Positions 59,302-64,000 of a stretch of DNA of 64,000 bases are shown one piece after another. Under the pieces are notes generated by a model. The model ran no database searches. It had not been told where the DNA came from and saw only the letters and a program-made list of their open reading frames with translations. Source of the DNA: Holtermannia corniformis (taxonomy: Eukaryota > Basidiomycota > Tremellomycetes > Holtermanniales); assembly GCA_001599935.1 (NCBI GenBank), contig BCIJ01000006.1:343373-407372 (forward strand). The letters run 5' to 3'. Every line of letters begins with the position of its first letter. The first letter of the stretch is position 1. Both the position numbers and the translations under genes were made by a program.

Positions 59302-62217
59302 TCAGCCCGTGAGCAGAAACTTGAGTACGCCGAGTAGCCGGCGAACGCCAGTGACGGCCACGGCGATGCTGCAGGTCATCAGCACCCGGTAATCAGTGCT
59401 GGTGCTGACTCACGCTGGATACCGCAGCCATTTGGTAAACACCTGATCGTCGACAGGTCGACCCACTGCCGTCGAGCCCGGCTGCTCGTGCTGCGCTGCA
59501 TCGCCTGGTACAGGCAAAGGGCTAGCAGACCACGTCGGGATCCGCGTCGACCAGCCGTCAAGTGTCTTCATCTGGTACGTGAAGAAGTCTTCAACGTGCC
59601 GGTTCTGCGCTTTGAGCTCGCCGCGGAGGTTGTGCACTTCCATCACGACGGAAGAGAGAATGTAGAGCAGGATGAGGAAGCCGAGGGCGCGGAGCGAGAG
59701 CAGTCTGAACCGAGGCTTGGGCGAGGAACTCTGCTGTATCGCTATCTGCCCGAGTTGTGGCCGTTGCGCCAATGTGTGTGGTCGATAGGAAAGGTGCGGC
59801 AGTGGAGACGGCTTGCAGGCTCCTTGACAGGACCGCCCGGATACCGCTCGATTCAATGTCGAGTGCAGGTCCGTCACATGCTCATCTGCAAACGTCAGCT
59901 ATGTCAGAGTTCCACAAAGCAAGACTGACCCTCAAGTCGTACCACTATATGCCCAGTCGCGTCACCTGCAAACACCGGCAACGGCACTCGTATCCAGCCA
60001 TCCTCGTCTCCAGAGGTCGCTTCGTACACGACCCGCAGCCGTCCTGACCGCCTCTCCGTGTCCAAGCCTATCACGCCGCTCAGTGCGTCCTTGGCGCAGC
60101 CCTCCCAGTCATGCCATCCTTGCGCAACCCCGCGACGGACTGCATGGCCATCGACTGACGCGCCCAGGATCCGCACGGATCCCACCTTTGTCAAGCCGAA
60201 CTCGAGCAATGGAGCCCGCTCAGACTTGATGTCGGCCGTCAAGGTGACGATCTGCGTGCCGATGGGTGTAGATGCGACACCCAGAGTAATGTTACTGAGC
60301 GCCACGCGATCGATATCAGACGCAGGCCAACTAAAGGTCTGCAGCGGTTGGTCCTGCGCCGCGTCGATGACTCGTTTGGTCGCGTGCGTGATCTGCACCG
60401 AGCAAGGTTGTCGTCCTTGAGCGGCACACAGGCGCACGCAAGGTATCTGGAGCGGCTGTTTGGGAAGGATATGAGCAAGCCGCGAGATGGGGTAGAGTGT
60501 ACCATGGATCTTGAGGTCTGTCTGGACACCTTCAACAGAGGTATCGATGGCGACCGCTACGTCTTGATCCCAAATGAGGTCTTCGGGGCGGGACGGCGTT
60601 CGGCGAGCTAGCATCTTGGTGTTCGGTGTTGCAGACGTCTCCTCGCCCATCTCGAGGGAGAAATCATCGACCGAGATCTCGGTCGTAGGTGGCGCTTGGT
60701 GCAGCAGACTTGGTCCGGGTCGAGCACGACCAATCTTCGAGCGGCGCTTTGATGACGCACCTCGGACAGTTGCAAACGAGTCTTCCATCTCGTCTTCCGA
60801 TGACGACGATGCGACGGCGTTTGTCGATGCGGCGCGTCCCAGCAGATCGCCTGTAGACGCGGAGCGCACTTCTCGAACACATTTGCCCGTGATGTCGAGG
60901 TCGCCAAACGCCCAACCGCTGGGTGGGACGAGGTGCAGCAGTAGATTGTGTGTTGTTTGACTCGAGGGAGACAGTGATAGAGGCATGACTTGATCATAGA
61001 CAATGCTGGGTTCGGCAGGATAGCTGGATGGCTGTATGTTCAGGCTCGATGCTGCGCTGAGACTGACGGCTGCTATGCTTGGCAGTGAAGTCGAGGCAAG
61101 TAGTGGCGCGTGCGAAGCTGGTGGCTGGCCGGGTAAGACTTGGGACCAAGCGATATGAAGTGAAGATGTGCTAGAGTAGTCATATGGTTAGTTTTACTTA
61201 TGCGGTGAGCAACGACTCACCTCGGAAATCGCCCTTCCAGCGACTCTGCGCCGTCCTCGTCTTCGCCGTCGTATCCAAGGCTTCGATTCGTCGCATCCGG
61301 CAGCTCTCCATCCTCCCAGCCCTCCTCGTTCGGATCTCTGAGTGACAGTTGGCGAGTGTGGGAAGAAGTCGTGCGTGAGCTAGTACTGGCGGGCGCTAGC
61401 AGGATTTTGGGTTCTGTCGTCACATCGAAGCCTTCGTCGAGGGACTCGGCCGCAGGGTAGGAGATGCGGAAGCGGAGAGTATTCGAGAGGCACCGTGGAA
61501 TGTTCATTGTGACCTAGGCAACGTTAGCCCGTGCAATGTCTGGACCTGCAGACACTCACCGCAAATACACCATCAGCATACCCCTGCTCGAACGGCGTTA
61601 AGAACGGGACCGTGACGATCCATTCGCCCTTCTGATGTGGTACCGGCCCGTTCTGCCCTCTTCGTTTCGACAGCGAGCCGCCGAGACCATCAGTCTGCAG
61701 TCCGGCAAAGCTATCCTTTCTTTGCAGTCTTGCCTTTGAGCCCGACCCCGCGCGGTCGACCACGACGTAGACTTGCCCGCTCGCCGACACTTCCAACCGT
61801 AACTTTGGTCTTGTAGGATCATGCGTGCTGGAACTCGAGCCGGGCGTGGGCGGGTAAGCCGATGCGGGGGTGAGCGAGAGTAACGACGCGGCGATGGCCA
61901 GTGGTGATGAAGGGTGTGGAGCACGCGGTAGCGGCAATGGATGTATCGTTGGTGCTTGGTCCGTCAACGCTGCCGGACCTGGAGCAGCTATCAGTATCAA
62001 GTTTCGTCTGGACATCACGAGTACATACCAGGAAACAGTCCCCATCGAGCGTCGGCTGCGGCGTCAAAGTCGGTCGGTAGTGAGAGCTATGTCAGGTTAG
62101 TGATCTAGGGAGAGGTGCAAGTGGACAGAGTCTGACTTTGAAGAAGATGAAGCCCTCAAGCCCGCGTGGACCTTGTGCCGTTGCCTGGACGGCGAGACGG
62201 CTGATCTGCACGGACAT
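59302..62217 (-). CDS. unknown 876-aa protein with C-terminal membrane helix
   Basis: Seven exons (62217-62137, 62086-62029, 61978-61560, 61513-61221, 61170-59930, 59885-59414, 59368-59302) join with consistent phase to 2,631 nt, exactly 876 codons plus stop, each bounded by GT/AG. The N-terminus MSVQISRLAVQATAQGPRGL has no signal peptide. The body alternates Ser/Pro-rich linkers with beta-rich blocks (GEWIVTVPFLTPFEQGYADG; VALSNITLGVASTPIGTQIV; GRLRVVYEATSGDEDGWIRV). Near the end, after a basic stretch, comes a clear membrane helix (LRALGFLILLYILSSVVMEV), then a helix LRGELKAQNRHVEDFFTYQM and a final hydrophobic segment IAVAVTGVRRLLGVLKFLLT. The large N-terminal part is probably cytosolic with C-terminal anchoring. 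No known family is recognised. Confidence 0.75.
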
Positions 62218-62970
62218 GGTGGCAAGTTGGAATGGTGGGGTGGATCAAGGCGAGGACTAGACAAAGGAGGGCTGCACGCCGGTGAGATGTGCAAGGATGC
62301 AACTACCAGGACCTGTGCGCGTCTCTTGCTCGCTCTTGACGATGATCAACGCGGTCCGGCACGACGCAATTGTTTGCCGCTGAAACGCGTGGATTGCGGG
62401 GAAGCACTGTCCCAAGATGAAATTCAGACTCCCCAGCCAAATTTCAGCAAATCTGGCACCCCAAACTCGGCTTGTAGACATGCCACAGCGTCAACAGCAT
62501 ATGCAACAGATGCGTGCAGATAATGCGAACAGATCTGTACACTCCAAGGGCAATAAGACAATCTCTATGGCACAGAAAACAAGCCGAAAGGAATACGTCA
62601 CATTTCATGTGTCCAGTTAGAGACGGCGTGGCAGTCACATGACCGAAATTGCGGCCGAGTCACATGATCCTGGGTTGCCTAAACACCAAGATTCTGACAT
62701 AACGGCTCGACGACAGGAATTAGTCTTGCGACGCATGCCTAACTGAATGGGTCAAGCGAATTTTGAGGAGCTCTGAGCCGTGCCAAAATGGTCTGTAAGC
62801 CGGTAGCCATCTTCTGCTGGCAGTAAGACAGTGCTATAGCAAGTACACTTTCCAGTTTGAGTAACTTGGGTCCAGCGACTGAACGCGTCCTGGCCACCGT
62901 AGTCGGCAGACCTGTTTTCTCGCCAATCTTCAAACCTTAGCCAAAGGCAAACAGTTTGACAGGGCCACCT
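62218..62970. other. intergenic, no gene seen
   Basis: This is upstream of the 876-aa protein gene (minus) and must include its promoter. Only short frames are present. Base composition becomes more A/T-rich toward the right. TTTTGAGGAGC occurs at about 62762 and TTTGAGGAGC at about 63269, a short direct repeat flanking the inverted-repeat patch. Confidence 0.45.
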
Positions 62971-63241
62971 TTTGGTTGAAGGGGCGAGCTCGCCAACCAA
63001 AACAGGTTTGAATTGACTTTGACGCTTTGGCTGTTGGTTGACCAAGTCAACCTAGTCAATCATGATGTCATGATAGTTGCGCTGGAACATGTGCCTATCT
63101 GCAGTTGGCAAGCGCCTATTGGCGGAGTTTCGGCGATTTGGTGGGTGGGCGCAGTGTTAGACACCAAACCCCTAGTGGTTAAGGGTCTAGACATTGGCTC
63201 ATCAAAACTTCGTCAACCAATGTCATTTGCCTTTGGTTGAC
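62971..63241. repeat. cluster of TTGGTTGAC inverted repeats
   Basis: The word TTGGTTGA(C/A) or its complement recurs at 62972, 62993, 63034, 63212 and 63233. GGTTGAC-CAA-GTCAACC (63036-63052) is a perfect 7-bp hairpin, and GTCAACCAA (63212-63220) with TTGGTTGAC (63233-63241) forms a perfect 9-bp inverted repeat with a 12-base loop. This suggests a non-coding mobile-element remnant or a dense binding-site array. No coding potential is seen. Confidence 0.55.
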
Positions 63242-63383
63242 GGTTGGCTGAGGGGGTTTGAGGAACTTTGAGGAGCAAGCTTCGCCAAAGCAAAGGCAAT
63301 ACAAACGGAGATCGCAGCCAGTCCGCGTTTGGCGAGATAACAGGTCTGGTAGTCGGTGGCAGATCAGACAGCTCTGGCTAGAA

Positions 63384-64000
63384 TTACATGGTGACGGTGC
63401 TGATCTGCCTCATGCGAGCCTCGCGTCTCTGCACCAGGGCCTCGATCAGCCCACTGCTCTCGCCAAACCGCACAGACGGCGCCTCGTTCGCAAGACACCG
63501 CGGCTGCTTCTGTTTGGGCATCAGCAAAGTGCCACACCTGGCGCTGCTGCCGACGCACCTCGAACTCCCTGATCAAGTTGCCAGACTCTTCGAGGTCGAA
63601 CGTGTCGCTCTGCTATACTTCAGCCAAGTGGTGGTAAATAGAAACGGAACGTACCAGAGCCTCGAGCCGTTTTCGCACATCGTCCTCGCGCTGCTCTTTT
63701 CGGTCGAGATAAGACTGCTCTTCCTTCTCGCTGGATTATCGCATGAGTCCCGGCACCTGACACATGGCTGCGACTCACGTCATGAACGTATCGCGATAGA
63801 GACTCTTCTTGACTGGCGGGATGACACGGCCAGCAACAGTCTGCATCCATGCGTCAGTCAATCTCGAGGTGCTCATACTCAACTCACAGTCTGCCCATTC
63901 TGCATGTCCTCGGGCTTGGCAAGCAAGTTCTGATACAAGCTCCCAATCAGGCCGCCCGAAGTCGATCCAGTCTTGGCCACTGCGGGCTTCTTGACGGCGT
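63384..64000 (-). CDS. unknown protein, C-terminal part (runs off right edge)
   Basis: Five exons can be joined in frame from the right edge to a TAA at 63384: KPAVAKTGSTSGGLIGSLYQ with NLLAKPEDMQNGQT, then TVAGRVIPPVKKSLYRDTFM, then EKEEQSYLDRKEQREDDVRK with RLEAL, then SDTFDLEESGNLIREFE, and KQPRCLANEAPSVRFGESSG ending EARMRQISTVTM. Donors are GTGAGT, GTGAGT, GTACGT and GTGCGT. The middle is a charged coiled-coil-like helix. I do not recognise the family; a nuclear or RNA-related role would be a guess. The N-terminus lies beyond the window. Confidence 0.6.

Noticed and set aside
59410..59877. Separate small membrane protein starting MTDLHSTLNR
   Set aside because: Its first codon is GTG and it follows an acceptor site; it joins in phase as an internal exon of the 876-aa protein and continues to a last exon ending at 59302.

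Overview
This window reads as nuclear DNA of an intron-rich fungus, most likely a basidiomycete. Genes are split by many very short introns (about 40-55 bp) with GTGAGT/GTACGT/GTGCGT donors, a CTGAC/CTCAC-like branch site and a nearby AG acceptor. The lysine gene LYS2 (fungal alpha-aminoadipate pathway), a Medusa-type developmental regulator, a PHO80-type cyclin and an RTA1-type protein all point to Fungi. A Pucciniomycotina-like species such as Mixia is a guess from gene style, not a demonstrated assignment. Exon models come from reading splice signals by eye and checking frame.

Layout, left to right. 0-7.3 kb: short repeats, a small hypothetical gene, an NGL2-type RNA exonuclease and a TTC7/YPP1 TPR protein (PI4-kinase scaffold). 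7.6-12.7 kb: a DUF2470 membrane protein, Mediator MED20, and the mismatch-repair gene MLH1, which ends in the diagnostic FERC. 12.7-14.2 kb: an island of small intronless genes. 14.2-25.6 kb: RNase P/MRP subunit POP4, mitochondrial aspartyl-tRNA synthetase, an ankyrin protein, a PHO80-like cyclin, a vacuolar amino-acid transporter and a DHA1-type MFS transporter. 25.8-27.4 kb: a second island of small intronless genes. 27.6-34.3 kb: a Polo kinase and a RAN1/KSP1-type kinase, convergent. 35.5-48.3 kb: RTA1-like membrane protein, an intron-containing tRNA-Tyr, LYS2, TAM41, a MED1-like Mediator subunit and an RNase III-domain protein. 48.8-55.0 kb: a CDCA7/R1-type zinc-finger protein, TRAPP subunit BET3, rRNA methyltransferase RCM1/NSUN5 and signal peptidase subunit SPC1. 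55.2-64 kb: Medusa regulator, a small unknown, an 876-residue membrane protein of unknown function, a patch of inverted repeats, and a gene running off the right edge.

Most genes are conserved housekeeping functions (RNA processing, repair, transcription, trafficking, amino-acid metabolism, cell cycle) without operon-like logic. Several pairs are divergent and share 150-350 bp of promoter (TTC7/DUF2470, MED20/MLH1, ankyrin/cyclin, TAM41/MED1). Others converge closely (AspRS and the ankyrin gene are 7 bp apart).

The most novel content is in the two islands. Together they carry four small intronless ORFs, and probably a fifth, that share a pattern I do not recognise from any family: aromatic Gly start, Cys, five or six residues, His-x-His, twelve or thirteen residues, Cys. 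Three have a TATA-like element about 36-42 bp before the ATG. They look like a lineage-specific, fast-evolving small-protein family inserted between conserved genes.
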